Assembly: GCF_000953135.1 (NCBI RefSeq)
Contig: NZ_LN614827.1
Coordinates: 2,757,001-2,821,000, forward strand
Reading direction: 5' to 3'
DNA from: Legionella fallonii LLAP-10
GTDB taxonomy: Bacteria > Pseudomonadota > Gammaproteobacteria > Legionellales > Legionellaceae
DNA: 64,000 bases
How positions within the stretch are numbered: position 1 is the stretch's first letter; every line of letters begins with the position of its first letter. A program made the translations under genes and the position numbers. The notes under the pieces were generated by a model. The model ran no database searches. It saw nothing but the letters and a program-made list of their open reading frames with translations, and was not told the origin of the DNA. This document shows positions 7,261-14,395 of this stretch, in pieces.

Positions 7261-8433
7261 ATGGCTGTTGAAATGAATAAATCTCCTAGTGTACGTTTAA
7301 CGCCAACACAAGAGATCAAACTAGCTAAGCCCGCGACTGAACTTTATGTAGGCCAAATATTAAAAGCAGTAGTCGTTACTCCATTAACGAACAATCAAGT
7401 ACTTATTAATATTAATGGCCAAAACTTAAATGCCCAATCTTCCCATCATTTTAGCCCTGGAGAAACTTTAGAAGTAAAAGTTGTTGCTAATAAACATAAC
7501 ACTGTTCTTGAGGTACAGCCCAAATCCCTGCCTTTATCAGTGCTACAACAAGCTCTTTTATTAACCTTACCCAAACAAGCTCCGCCGACTAATTTACTTA
7601 ATATACTCAATCAATTGGCGCAGTTAGAGGATATTCCAGGCTCTATCAGTCAACAAATCAATACCATCTTGGCGAATATCATTCCACTATCTGAAGTCCC
7701 ACAGCACTTAATGCTGGCGATCAGTCAAAGCGGTTTGTTTTTCGAGTCTCTGCTACTGAACCGGCGAATAGATAAAAACACTCAGCAACTAAAGGCAGAT
7801 TTCAAAGGACAATGTCTGAAACTTTTAAAAAACTTGCCCTACTACATTAAACCGGATAGTGGGCTAATGCCACATCAAGAATACAAGCTCCTAGAACAAG
7901 ATCCCTTACCTTTACCTGGAGCCATTCCACAACCCTTACATAACACTCCGTTCATTTGTTTACCGGAACAATCACCTGAAGATCTTTTTTCTATAGTGAA
8001 ACAACAACTGAATCATGTATTGGCAAGAATTACGGCCAATCAGATTAATCATTTATCCGATAATAAAAATGGATATATGATCATGCTCGATCTACCGATA
8101 AAAATCGCGGATCGTGTAGATGTCATTCCATTAATGATCAAACAACATAAAGCAGAACCTATGCAGCAATCTAAATGGAGTCTTTCTTTTGCCTTAAGCT
8201 TAGTCCCCATGGGAGATTTGCAAGCCACCGTATCCCTTTTCAACGACCGTGTAGACATTAAAATTAATGCACAACATCCTGAAACGGTAAACACATTGAA
8301 TGAATACCAACAAGAAATAGGTAAAATGCTCAATGAATTAGGCCTCAACCTGCATCAATGGAAATTGCAGCTAGGATTAGAAAATAACCAAATTGATGTC
8401 GCCAATTTACGTTTATTGGATATACGTATATGA
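7261..8433 (+). CDS. fliK: Flagellar hook-length control protein FliK family (390 aa)
   Basis: Ruler/switch protein of the flagellar type III export apparatus. Seen: an N-terminal region with beta-rich GQILKAVVVTP / LININGQNL / GETLEVKVVANKH pattern, a Gln/Leu-rich linker, and a C-terminal domain (residues ~290-390: WSLSFALSLVPMGDLQATVSL, VDIKINAQHPETV, LNELGLNLHQWKLQLG) typical of FliK C-termini. ATG 7261 has AGGAAG 7 bases upstream. A consensus sigma-28 promoter lies at 7186-7212, so it is expressed late in the flagellar cascade. The stop overlaps the start of the next gene by 4 bases (ATGA). The low-complexity middle is expected for FliK. Confidence 0.82.
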   Translation: MAVEMNKSPSVRLTPTQEIKLAKPATELYVGQILKAVVVTPLTNNQVLININGQNLNAQSSHHFSPGETLEVKVVANKHNTVLEVQPKSLPLSVLQQALLLTLPKQAPPTNLLNILNQLAQLEDIPGSISQQINTILANIIPLSEVPQHLMLAISQSGLFFESLLLNRRIDKNTQQLKADFKGQCLKLLKNLPYYIKPDSGLMPHQEYKLLEQDPLPLPGAIPQPLHNTPFICLPEQSPEDLFSIVKQQLNHVLARITANQINHLSDNKNGYMIMLDLPIKIADRVDVIPLMIKQHKAEPMQQSKWSLSFALSLVPMGDLQATVSLFNDRVDIKINAQHPETVNTLNEYQQEIGKMLNELGLNLHQWKLQLGLENNQIDVANLRLLDIRI

Positions 8434-8705
8434 AAAAAGAGAAACCGTTAGCTGTTGCCTTACACTACGATGGTAACAATGCTCCGCGGATCGCCGCTAA
8501 AGGAGAAGGCGCTCTTGCGAGGAAAATTATTGCAACTGCCAGAGAACACGGTATACCTATAGAGCAAAACGAAGAGCTGACTGCTTTGTTATCTACAGTG
8601 AAACTCAACGATGAAATTCCATCAAACCTCTATGTTGCAGTCGCTCAATTATTAGTTTTTCTCTATCATGTAAATGAACAGAAACAGCAAAATCCACAAG
8701 ATTAA
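8430..8705 (+). CDS. FlhB C-terminal-domain-like protein (91 aa)
   Basis: Seen: 91 residues equivalent to the cytoplasmic C-terminal domain of FlhB/YscU export-gate proteins: PLAVALHYDGNNAPRIAAKGEGALARKI followed by AREHGIPIEQNEELTALL and a final helix. It lacks membrane segments and the NPTH autocleavage motif, starting just past where that site would be. Known: stand-alone FlhB-like small proteins occur beside fliK in many Gammaproteobacteria and are thought to assist or modulate export specificity switching. Overlaps fliK by 4 bases, so it is translationally coupled and shares the sigma-28 promoter. Confidence 0.85.
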   Translation: MKKEKPLAVALHYDGNNAPRIAAKGEGALARKIIATAREHGIPIEQNEELTALLSTVKLNDEIPSNLYVAVAQLLVFLYHVNEQKQQNPQD

Positions 8706-8953
8706 CTCTATTCCTAAGTAAGTAGCACTCCCAAACTCGCAACGGTGCTCGAATCTTCATGAGACTTTCGTGTACACCCCCGTTCTGCGCTCCATTTCTC
8801 CTCACAATTCATCCTCTGTCGCAAGTTTGGAAAGAGGTCTATTAAAACTATTTAGTCTAGTGAAACAACCCACAACGACTATGTCTCTTATTTGACCTGG
8901 AAAATAAGGAATAAATAATCTACACTTTGGTTAAACAAAGAACTCAGGATTTC

Positions 8954-9136
8954 ATGATGAAATGGATAGTACTGATTGGAATTGCCGTATTAGCGTCTGG
9001 ATGTTGTTGCGTGACTTCCAGCGAAATCGTTCAATACAGACAAGTAACAGTTGCTCCAGTTGTTGAGCCAGTAATATTGGATGTTGATTACCCCGGTCCC
9101 TTAGACGTAACAACTACTACTATAGATTATTACTAA
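8954..9136 (+). CDS. Small lipoprotein (61 aa)
   Basis: Seen: ATG 8954 (or 8957), with AGGA just upstream, then MMKWIVLIGIAVLASGCCC: a short signal with lipobox ending at Cys, so a lipoprotein anchored in the membrane after cleavage. The mature part of about 44 residues is rich in Val, Thr and Pro (VTVAPVVEPVILDVDYPGP) and ends in TTTTIDYY. No family recognised. A longer reading from TTG 8927 would bury the signal peptide and is rejected. A hairpin follows at 9151-9191. Confidence 0.65.
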   Translation: MMKWIVLIGIAVLASGCCCVTSSEIVQYRQVTVAPVVEPVILDVDYPGPLDVTTTTIDYY

Positions 9137-9150
9137 CTCCCTGTAGTGTA

Positions 9151-9191
9151 CCTAACGCTATTGATTGTTAGCTTTCACAATAGACGTTAGG
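9151..9191 (+). terminator. Hairpin after the lipoprotein gene
   Basis: CCTAACG-C-TATTG pairs with CAATA-GA-CGTTAGG across a ~14-base loop. It is followed by a weak T-rich stretch, so it may terminate or stabilise the short lipoprotein mRNA. Confidence 0.5.
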
Positions 9192-9267
9192 TATTTATGA
9201 AATATTCAATCTCAGTGCAAAAAGAAAGACAAATACAGGAATATGTCCGGTACAGAAATCTAGGGCG

Positions 9268-9323
9268 CTTAATGTAGCCTTAAGAAAGTCTTAATCGGCT
9301 CTTAAGTTTTGCAAGCCTATAAT
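9268..9323 (+). promoter_or_regulatory. Four tandem PmrA-like half-sites plus -10 box
   Basis: CTTAA occurs at 9268, 9279, 9290 and 9301, exactly 11 bases apart (CTTAAT, CTTAAG, CTTAAT, CTTAAG). This is the Legionella PmrA box arrangement (cTTAATatT, 2-base gap, repeat), present twice over. A TATAAT at 9318-9323 follows at promoter distance. It precedes the effector-like gene starting at 9357. Confidence 0.8.
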
Positions 9324-9356
9324 ATAAAAAGTAGCGGCTGTGGAAGAGGTAACAGT

Positions 9357-11333
9357 ATGGCAAATGAACTCATGGAAAGACAGGCCAAGGCCCAAGCAAC
9401 ATACATGAATGAGTTAGCACAACTTGCTAAAGCCAAAGCAGAACAAAATGGAAATAATCTAGCATTTGACCCCCAAGGACGCCTATTAGTCCATGTCACT
9501 CCAAGTGAAAATGAAATCATCAATATCGTTAGGGAAATCAATAGAGTTTCAAGAAGCAATTTTCCATTAAGCAAAAAAGGACTAGATGCAGCTCTTGGCA
9601 AAGAATTAATTCCCACGACACCGACGACCACAGTAAGTCTCGATGTGAATAACAATGATGTTTTGCTCGCCAAATTTAATAAGCAATTAAATGGCGCCTT
9701 AAGCAAAGCAGGGGTCGATAAACCTCAAGAAATAATAGCGAAGCTCCAAGAAACTCCCAAAGGGAGCATCATCGCACTACAACAGGAATTTGATTTCCAT
9801 CTAAACCTTGTTTCGCGTGTTTACTCAAAAGCAGTTCCAGCACTAACTGAAGGTAAAATGATGGCGGTTCATCAAGCCACCATGCTTAAAGTCAATCAAT
9901 TAGTTATGGATACTTATGCTAAAGCGCTAAAAAGCGCAATGAAAAGAGATGGAACACTTGATGTAGCTAAGTTAAATAAATCGCTTGATAAAGCCCGTAA
10001 AGAATTATTGCCTCAAGTCCACACCCTAATGATGCAACAAATTGTCCAACAAACGGGGATCATTTTATCAAAAAAAATGATCGAAGACGTTCAAATAGAA
10101 CTATCCGAGAGCACTGAAGAGTTAGTCTCGTTAAAGCACATCGCCGAAGGAACTACTGCTACGGCTAATGATGTGTTACATCTTGATCAGGACCTAGGCA
10201 TAGCCACCTTAATTGCAGGTAGCGACAATACAGCACATGAACGAATTCAAGGCAGTCAATTTGCTCATAGACAACTAATTACCCATGGCTTAAATGGATT
10301 AGGAGAAATTGCCGCAAATGAACACACGCGCATGCAAATTCGTACGCCTTCTCCTGTCTTAAAAGAGGGCTTACCCGGCGATAATGCCTACATCAATGAT
10401 GTTGCAGAAAAATTAAAAACGATTAAAAAGGAATATAATTTAGGAGCCCTATTAACTGAAAGAGAGCGCAAGCCTAAAGCCTTTATCTACAATAGTTACA
10501 CCGCCATCAATGATGGCCCAGATGATTTTCTTGGCACCATTGGTTTGAACGAAAATCTTCAAACTCAAAGTGCCGGACACATCCTACGGGGAATGCATCG
10601 TTATAACGTCAAACAATTACGTGATAAGACTCAAGAACCCGTATTCTGTTTTGTGCAGAATATCTCGGTTAATGGATTCGGAGATTCACTTGGCTATGAT
10701 ACAGGCAATGTATTAAGAGAAGAATCGACTCTAATGAGTGAAATGGCCTTATTACATACTTTATATGATAAAGCTCTTCCTCCAGAACAAGAGCAAATTA
10801 GTCAAATATTCCAAAAATATAAAGACTACCTAGAACGTTCTCCCCAACGCGAATCCTATTTTTCTAGCTCCGCCGAAGGACGTGAAGCAAAACAATCAAT
10901 TCAAGAAATTAAAAAAGCTTGGAAGTCCCAAGTATCTCCCGAATCAGAGTCACTCCTAGACAACGTGCAACTGGGCTTAAAAAATTTAATGGCTCATGAT
11001 TTACATTTTAATCATGAATACGCCAAACTAACTCAGGTCTTGTCAGTTTATGCTGAAGAAGCTTCTATTGGTGGATGTAAAAGCGGAAATGAGCGAGCGC
11101 AAGCAATTAATGGTCGTGTCGCCATATTAGACAGTCTAGCTAATGGCAAACAATCCGCAGGGATGACACTGATTAGTAAAGCTCTTAGTAAATTAGCTCA
11201 TGGTGGTGAACAGGTTCCTCAAACGGCAAAACAATTAAAAGCGACTCTTGATAGTGAATACAATAAAGTGGGCCTACAAGGTGCGGCTTCTCTAGTCAGT
11301 TTAGTAGACCAAGGAGCCTCTGCGAAAGTTTGA
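9357..11333 (+). CDS. SidP/SidF-like CX5R phosphoinositide phosphatase effector, catalytic part (658 aa)
   Basis: Probable Dot/Icm substrate that dephosphorylates host phosphoinositides. Seen: C574-K-S-G-N-E-R580, a C-x5-R phosphatase loop in the form shared with SidF, SidP, SopB and IpgD (CKSGxxR), embedded in EEASIGG...AQAINGRVAIL. The N-terminal ~300 residues are helical. Start ATG 9357 is chosen over the longer frame because GAGG lies 8 bases upstream and the PmrA-like promoter ends just before it. The frame stops at TGA 11331, but the next frame continues the protein to 11913 with a membrane segment, so the gene looks frameshifted. Intact length would be about 852 residues, close to SidP/SidF. 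Exact orthology unproven. Confidence 0.72.
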   Translation: MANELMERQAKAQATYMNELAQLAKAKAEQNGNNLAFDPQGRLLVHVTPSENEIINIVREINRVSRSNFPLSKKGLDAALGKELIPTTPTTTVSLDVNNNDVLLAKFNKQLNGALSKAGVDKPQEIIAKLQETPKGSIIALQQEFDFHLNLVSRVYSKAVPALTEGKMMAVHQATMLKVNQLVMDTYAKALKSAMKRDGTLDVAKLNKSLDKARKELLPQVHTLMMQQIVQQTGIILSKKMIEDVQIELSESTEELVSLKHIAEGTTATANDVLHLDQDLGIATLIAGSDNTAHERIQGSQFAHRQLITHGLNGLGEIAANEHTRMQIRTPSPVLKEGLPGDNAYINDVAEKLKTIKKEYNLGALLTERERKPKAFIYNSYTAINDGPDDFLGTIGLNENLQTQSAGHILRGMHRYNVKQLRDKTQEPVFCFVQNISVNGFGDSLGYDTGNVLREESTLMSEMALLHTLYDKALPPEQEQISQIFQKYKDYLERSPQRESYFSSSAEGREAKQSIQEIKKAWKSQVSPESESLLDNVQLGLKNLMAHDLHFNHEYAKLTQVLSVYAEEASIGGCKSGNERAQAINGRVAILDSLANGKQSAGMTLISKALSKLAHGGEQVPQTAKQLKATLDSEYNKVGLQGAASLVSLVDQGASAKV

Positions 11334-11358
11334 AGCTAAAGATGGAGAAGTTGGTATA

Positions 11359-11913
11359 TTGACCTCGAGGAACTACGCAGAAGAACAAAAGTCAGTAATG
11401 ACCAATCTGCATCAAGAAAAAGCTGGGGCGATGCAAGCTCATAAAAGTTTAACCAAAATGCTAATGAATGCCTGGGAGGGTTTCCCCCCGTCATTTTGGG
11501 ATAGAATGAAGTCTGGCCCCTTAAAAGTAGCTGGCGGAATATTAGGAGTTATCCTTTTGGTCTTTACCCTCCCTTACCATCTCTATGACAATTGGCAAAG
11601 GCAATCTAAAACTCTTGAGGCCAATGTTGCTCTAAAAGCAGAAACTTATGATACAGAAAACCCTGACACTATAATGCACGAGAACGAAGATAGCTCTGAA
11701 AAAATACGCAGAGCTTTATCTAATACCTCTCAAGAACAGTCTAATAAACAATCTTCTCTATCTGAAAAGGAACCAAGACACAGCAAAAGTTTAGTTTCTT
11801 CATTATTACAATCCATGCAAACTACCGCACCAACGATCCAACAACCCGGTGTTACTCCTACCGCTAATGATAATAATGAGGAACCATCAAGAACGGCTTT
11901 AAAGACCAAATAA
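11359..11913 (+). CDS. Displaced C-terminal part of the CX5R effector, with one membrane segment
   Basis: Seen: in the frame one base on from the preceding gene, an open stretch reads (from 11332) EAKDGEVGILTSRNYAEEQ and continues to 11913. Removing one T from the TTT at 11329-11331 would join it seamlessly to the upstream frame. It contains a hydrophobic helix VAGGILGVILLVFTLP (about residues 57-72 from the TTG) and then a polar Ser/Gln/Glu-rich tail, like the C-terminal membrane anchor of SidF-type effectors. As a separate gene it would need TTG 11359 or ATG 11398, neither with a good ribosome site. I read it as a frameshifted 3' end, not an independent gene. Confidence 0.6.
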   Translation: MTSRNYAEEQKSVMTNLHQEKAGAMQAHKSLTKMLMNAWEGFPPSFWDRMKSGPLKVAGGILGVILLVFTLPYHLYDNWQRQSKTLEANVALKAETYDTENPDTIMHENEDSSEKIRRALSNTSQEQSNKQSSLSEKEPRHSKSLVSSLLQSMQTTAPTIQQPGVTPTANDNNEEPSRTALKTK

Positions 11914-12017
11914 AGGGAGAAAACGAAGATTCAGAAAAATCCCCGCCGATCGTCTAAAGTAGACAAAACCTATTTTTTCATGATAAACAAAGATACTTCT
12001 TGGTTACCGTGTAGATT

Positions 12018-12749
12018 ATGAGAAAAATATCCCTTTTTATTTTTTGCTCCTTTGTCACCATAACTTCCTTTGCCCTACCCCAAGGATTTGTTTATTTGCA
12101 TGATGTTGCTCCTGATATCATTCAAGACATGCGTTATGCCACGTCTAATAATTTTATTGGCAACTCCATTCCTGGATATAAAAAAGGAGTATGCATAGTC
12201 ACCCAACAAGCAGCCGAGCAATTAAAAAAAGCACAAAAGGAAATTAAAGCCAAAGGTTATAGTCTTAAAGTGTATGATTGTTACAGGCCGCAACGCGCAG
12301 TCAATTACTTTTATCAATGGAGCCAAAAGAGCGCCGATCAACGCCAAAAAGCCGCTTTTTATCCCCGCGAACCCAAAGACCAACTCTTTAAACGAGATTA
12401 CATTGCCTTATCCTCTGGACATACTCGCGGTAGCACCGTTGATCTGACCTTAGTCAAATTAAATAGTCCTGCTAAAAAACAAAATTCAATACCCTTTACT
12501 CGTTGTTATGATATATCGCCAAACTATGCAGACGATGACTCCATTGATATGGGCACTCGTTTTGACTGCCTCGACAGGACTGCTCATATTCATTATGACC
12601 ATCTCAGCAAAAGCCAAAAAGAGAATCGTCTACTATTGCAACAATTGATGATCAAAAATGGTTTCAAGCCCTATTTGTATGAATGGTGGCATTACACACT
12701 AAAAAAAGAACCCTATCCAAATACTTATTTTGATTTTCCAGTTAGTTGA
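12018..12749 (+). CDS. ddpX: D-alanyl-D-alanine dipeptidase, VanX/DdpX family, exported
   Basis: Zinc dipeptidase that splits D-Ala-D-Ala. Seen: signal peptide (MRKISLFIFCSFVTITSFA), then the family core with R90 in DCYRPQRAV, the zinc motif SGHTRGSTVDLT (H135, D142) and the catalytic/zinc pair in EWWHY (E222, H225). The length of 243 fits DdpX with a signal. The signal implies periplasmic action, so salvage or remodelling of peptidoglycan dipeptides is likelier than vancomycin resistance; no vanA/H neighbours exist. Similar enzymes are common in Legionella. The following gene is also exported but has its own ribosome site and 89-base gap. Confidence 0.88.
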   Translation: MRKISLFIFCSFVTITSFALPQGFVYLHDVAPDIIQDMRYATSNNFIGNSIPGYKKGVCIVTQQAAEQLKKAQKEIKAKGYSLKVYDCYRPQRAVNYFYQWSQKSADQRQKAAFYPREPKDQLFKRDYIALSSGHTRGSTVDLTLVKLNSPAKKQNSIPFTRCYDISPNYADDDSIDMGTRFDCLDRTAHIHYDHLSKSQKENRLLLQQLMIKNGFKPYLYEWWHYTLKKEPYPNTYFDFPVS

Positions 12750-12838
12750 TTGATCGTTTTTGGATCATAAAGTATAATCCTGTTCCGTTGAATCAACTAA
12801 TGTAACTGCCAACTATTTTTATTTATGGAGGATTATTA

Positions 12839-13927
12839 ATGCGCATACCCAAACTGTTGTTACTCTCCTTAGCATTGAGTGCTAACTCATTTGCTCAAGA
12901 AGCTAAAGTGATTGGAACAATTGACCATACATTCACCGCTCCAAAAAATAAAGCAATCAGTGCAAAACCAACGATACAACATATCAAATTACTTAAAATA
13001 AAATTATCTAAACCGGCTATCGATCTGCTAAAAAACAGGATGACCGTTACAGTCAATAAAACCAACAAAGCATCGCTCATGGCGAGCAATCTTCCTCGTA
13101 AAGTAGAGTTAGGCATGGGCAATGTCCCTGTTCTGGATCAAGGCAATTTTGGCTCCTGTGTTACCTTTGCTAACACAGCTGCAGTCAATGCTGCACTCAA
13201 TCAAGGTGACTACATCAGCCAACTCTGTCAGTTACAATTAGGTACATACCTAGAAAAAAATGGCTATAATCCTAGTGGCTGGAATGGTTCCTACGGTCGA
13301 CTAGTATTAAATCAAATGGAAACATTTGGCATAGTAAGTAAAGAACAACAAAAAACTGCTGGTTGTGGCGGTTTGACTGAATATCCTGAAACGGAGCAGT
13401 CTTTGTCCAATCCAGGAATGACTCCTGAAGAATATCATCAGCTCAGTGAAGATCTCTCTCAAAAGACCATACGTTGGTCCTCTATTCTCGATCTTTTTCA
13501 GGCGCTTCTTGATAGAACAGATACCGATAAAACCATTCATGACATTAAAGTAGCATTGAATGAAAATGACCGAGTCACTTTTGGTGTACTCCTTCTAGAT
13601 TTTGATCTGGGCTTCGCAGGAGCAGTTGGGACACGTAATGCAACTTATGATACCTGGGTACTTACACCTGAAATAGCTCGTGACATTTATTTACGACCAT
13701 TATTCGGCGGACATGAAATGATCATTACAGGGTACGATGATGATGCTGTTGCCACTGACGAACAAGGAAGACAACACAAAGGTTTATTTACCCTGCGTAA
13801 TTCCTGGGGAGAAAACGTTGGTGATCATGGAAACTTCTATATGAGTTATGACTATTTTAAAGTACTAGTCAATGAAGCTCATCGTATACGCTATCTGCCT
13901 AATGAAGATGAAACCCCACAATCATAA
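12839..13927 (+). CDS. Secreted papain-like (C1 family) cysteine protease
   Basis: Seen: signal peptide (MRIPKLLLLSLALSANSFAQ), a ~75-residue pro-like region, then VPVLDQGNFGSCVTFA with oxyanion Gln101 and nucleophile Cys107, histidine H292 in FGGHEMIITGYDDD, and N321 in LRNSWGENVGDHGNFYM. This is the complete C1 triad in order. Known: L. pneumophila encodes a secreted C1-like peptidase (Lpg2622) of this general layout; the present gene may be its relative. GGAGG lies 7 bases before the ATG. Substrates unknown; probably periplasmic or secreted by type II secretion. Confidence 0.85.
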   Translation: MRIPKLLLLSLALSANSFAQEAKVIGTIDHTFTAPKNKAISAKPTIQHIKLLKIKLSKPAIDLLKNRMTVTVNKTNKASLMASNLPRKVELGMGNVPVLDQGNFGSCVTFANTAAVNAALNQGDYISQLCQLQLGTYLEKNGYNPSGWNGSYGRLVLNQMETFGIVSKEQQKTAGCGGLTEYPETEQSLSNPGMTPEEYHQLSEDLSQKTIRWSSILDLFQALLDRTDTDKTIHDIKVALNENDRVTFGVLLLDFDLGFAGAVGTRNATYDTWVLTPEIARDIYLRPLFGGHEMIITGYDDDAVATDEQGRQHKGLFTLRNSWGENVGDHGNFYMSYDYFKVLVNEAHRIRYLPNEDETPQS

Positions 13928-13954
13928 TCCTAATTCATGATAAGTTCGACACAG

Positions 13955-14026
13955 AAGTAAGTCGGGCAGCAACGTGGATAAGACAGTATTTGTAGCCTGG
14001 GTGTTGCGCTAGCACTGCGCCCAGGC
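13955..14026 (+). repeat. Dispersed intergenic repeat (TCGGGCA...TGTAGCCTGG family)
   Basis: Begins with GAAGTAAGTCGGGCAGCAA and ends in the hairpin GCCTGGG/CCCAGGC at 13995-14026. Related pieces occur near 17505, 18985, 35914, 43270, 44080, 47812 and 61075. Confidence 0.65.
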
Positions 14027-14039
14027 TTGTATGAAATAA

Positions 14040-14249
14040 AATCCGAAAGAATATGTTTCTTTTTATGCGAGCAAGCAAAAACGTTCATCTCCATTAAGAC
14101 AATTAGAAAAAGATATCTCTGACTTTGCAGAAACCCACCCAGTAGTAAAGTGTAAATTTCCCGAGCTTATCCCTCATAAAAAGAATTCTCTATCTATACT
14201 TATTTCTATGCTATGCATTTTACGCGCTAACTTTTGCCTAGCAGCATAA
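14040..14249 (+). pseudogene. Possible remnant of a Lnb N-terminal/DUF4105 domain gene
   Basis: An open frame of about 69 codons with no start codon ends at TAA 14247. It contains FYASKQKRSSPLRQLE and, later, KCKFPELI. The combination of an aromatic F-Y start, P-x-x-L/E-L, and C-x-F-P resembles the DUF4105 (Lnb N-terminal periplasmic) pattern ending in C-R-F-P. This is a weak match by eye. The fragment abuts a hairpin, as the 3' end of a decayed gene would. Confidence 0.3.
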
Positions 14250-14272
14250 AAGGATATCCCCCTCTTTTATGC
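14244..14272 (+). terminator. Strong hairpin upstream of the GDSL gene
   Basis: GCATAAAAG pairs perfectly with CTTTTATGC around an 11-base loop. It lacks a long T tract downstream. It may be the terminator of the decayed upstream gene or part of the GDSL leader. Confidence 0.5.
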
Positions 14273-14343
14273 AGAACTCTCATTATTTTACTGTCTTCAC
14301 AATCTAGAGAAATCATTGGGTATGTAGTGAGCAGCAGAAAACT

Positions 14344-14371
14344 AAAGACATCGAACCCAATGTCTTTTTCT
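14344..14371 (+). promoter_or_regulatory. Attenuator-like hairpin before the GDSL ribosome site
   Basis: AAAGACA(T) pairs with (A)TGTCTTT and is followed by TT, 19 bases ahead of the AAGGAG ribosome site. Position and form fit a leader hairpin, but no partner antiterminator is evident. Confidence 0.35.
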
Positions 14372-14395
14372 AGGCTTAACTACAAGGAGAACTAT

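Larger units (their letters stand above)
13928..14395 (+). other. 468-bp gap: dispersed repeat, gene remnant and two leader hairpins
   Basis: Contents in order: a dispersed repeat copy with a hairpin (13955-14026), an in-frame stretch without start codon resembling a Lnb N-terminal/DUF4105 fragment (14040-14249), a strong hairpin (14244-14272), and a second hairpin with T tract (14344-14371) just before the ribosome site of the GDSL gene. Confidence 0.6.

Noticed and set aside
9309..9356. Upstream extension of the CX5R effector from TTG 9309
   Set aside because: Would overlap the -10 box and PmrA-like promoter; the ATG at 9357 has GAGG at correct spacing.
11311..11334. Certain prfB-style programmed frameshift
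   Set aside because: The AGGAG is 11 bases from the GTT codon instead of about 3, and the simpler reading is one inserted T; kept only as a possibility in the finding.
14234..14395. 54-residue N-terminal extension of the GDSL protein
   Set aside because: Spans two hairpins and lacks a ribosome site; the ATG at 14396 has AAGGAG and the GDSL block begins right after it.
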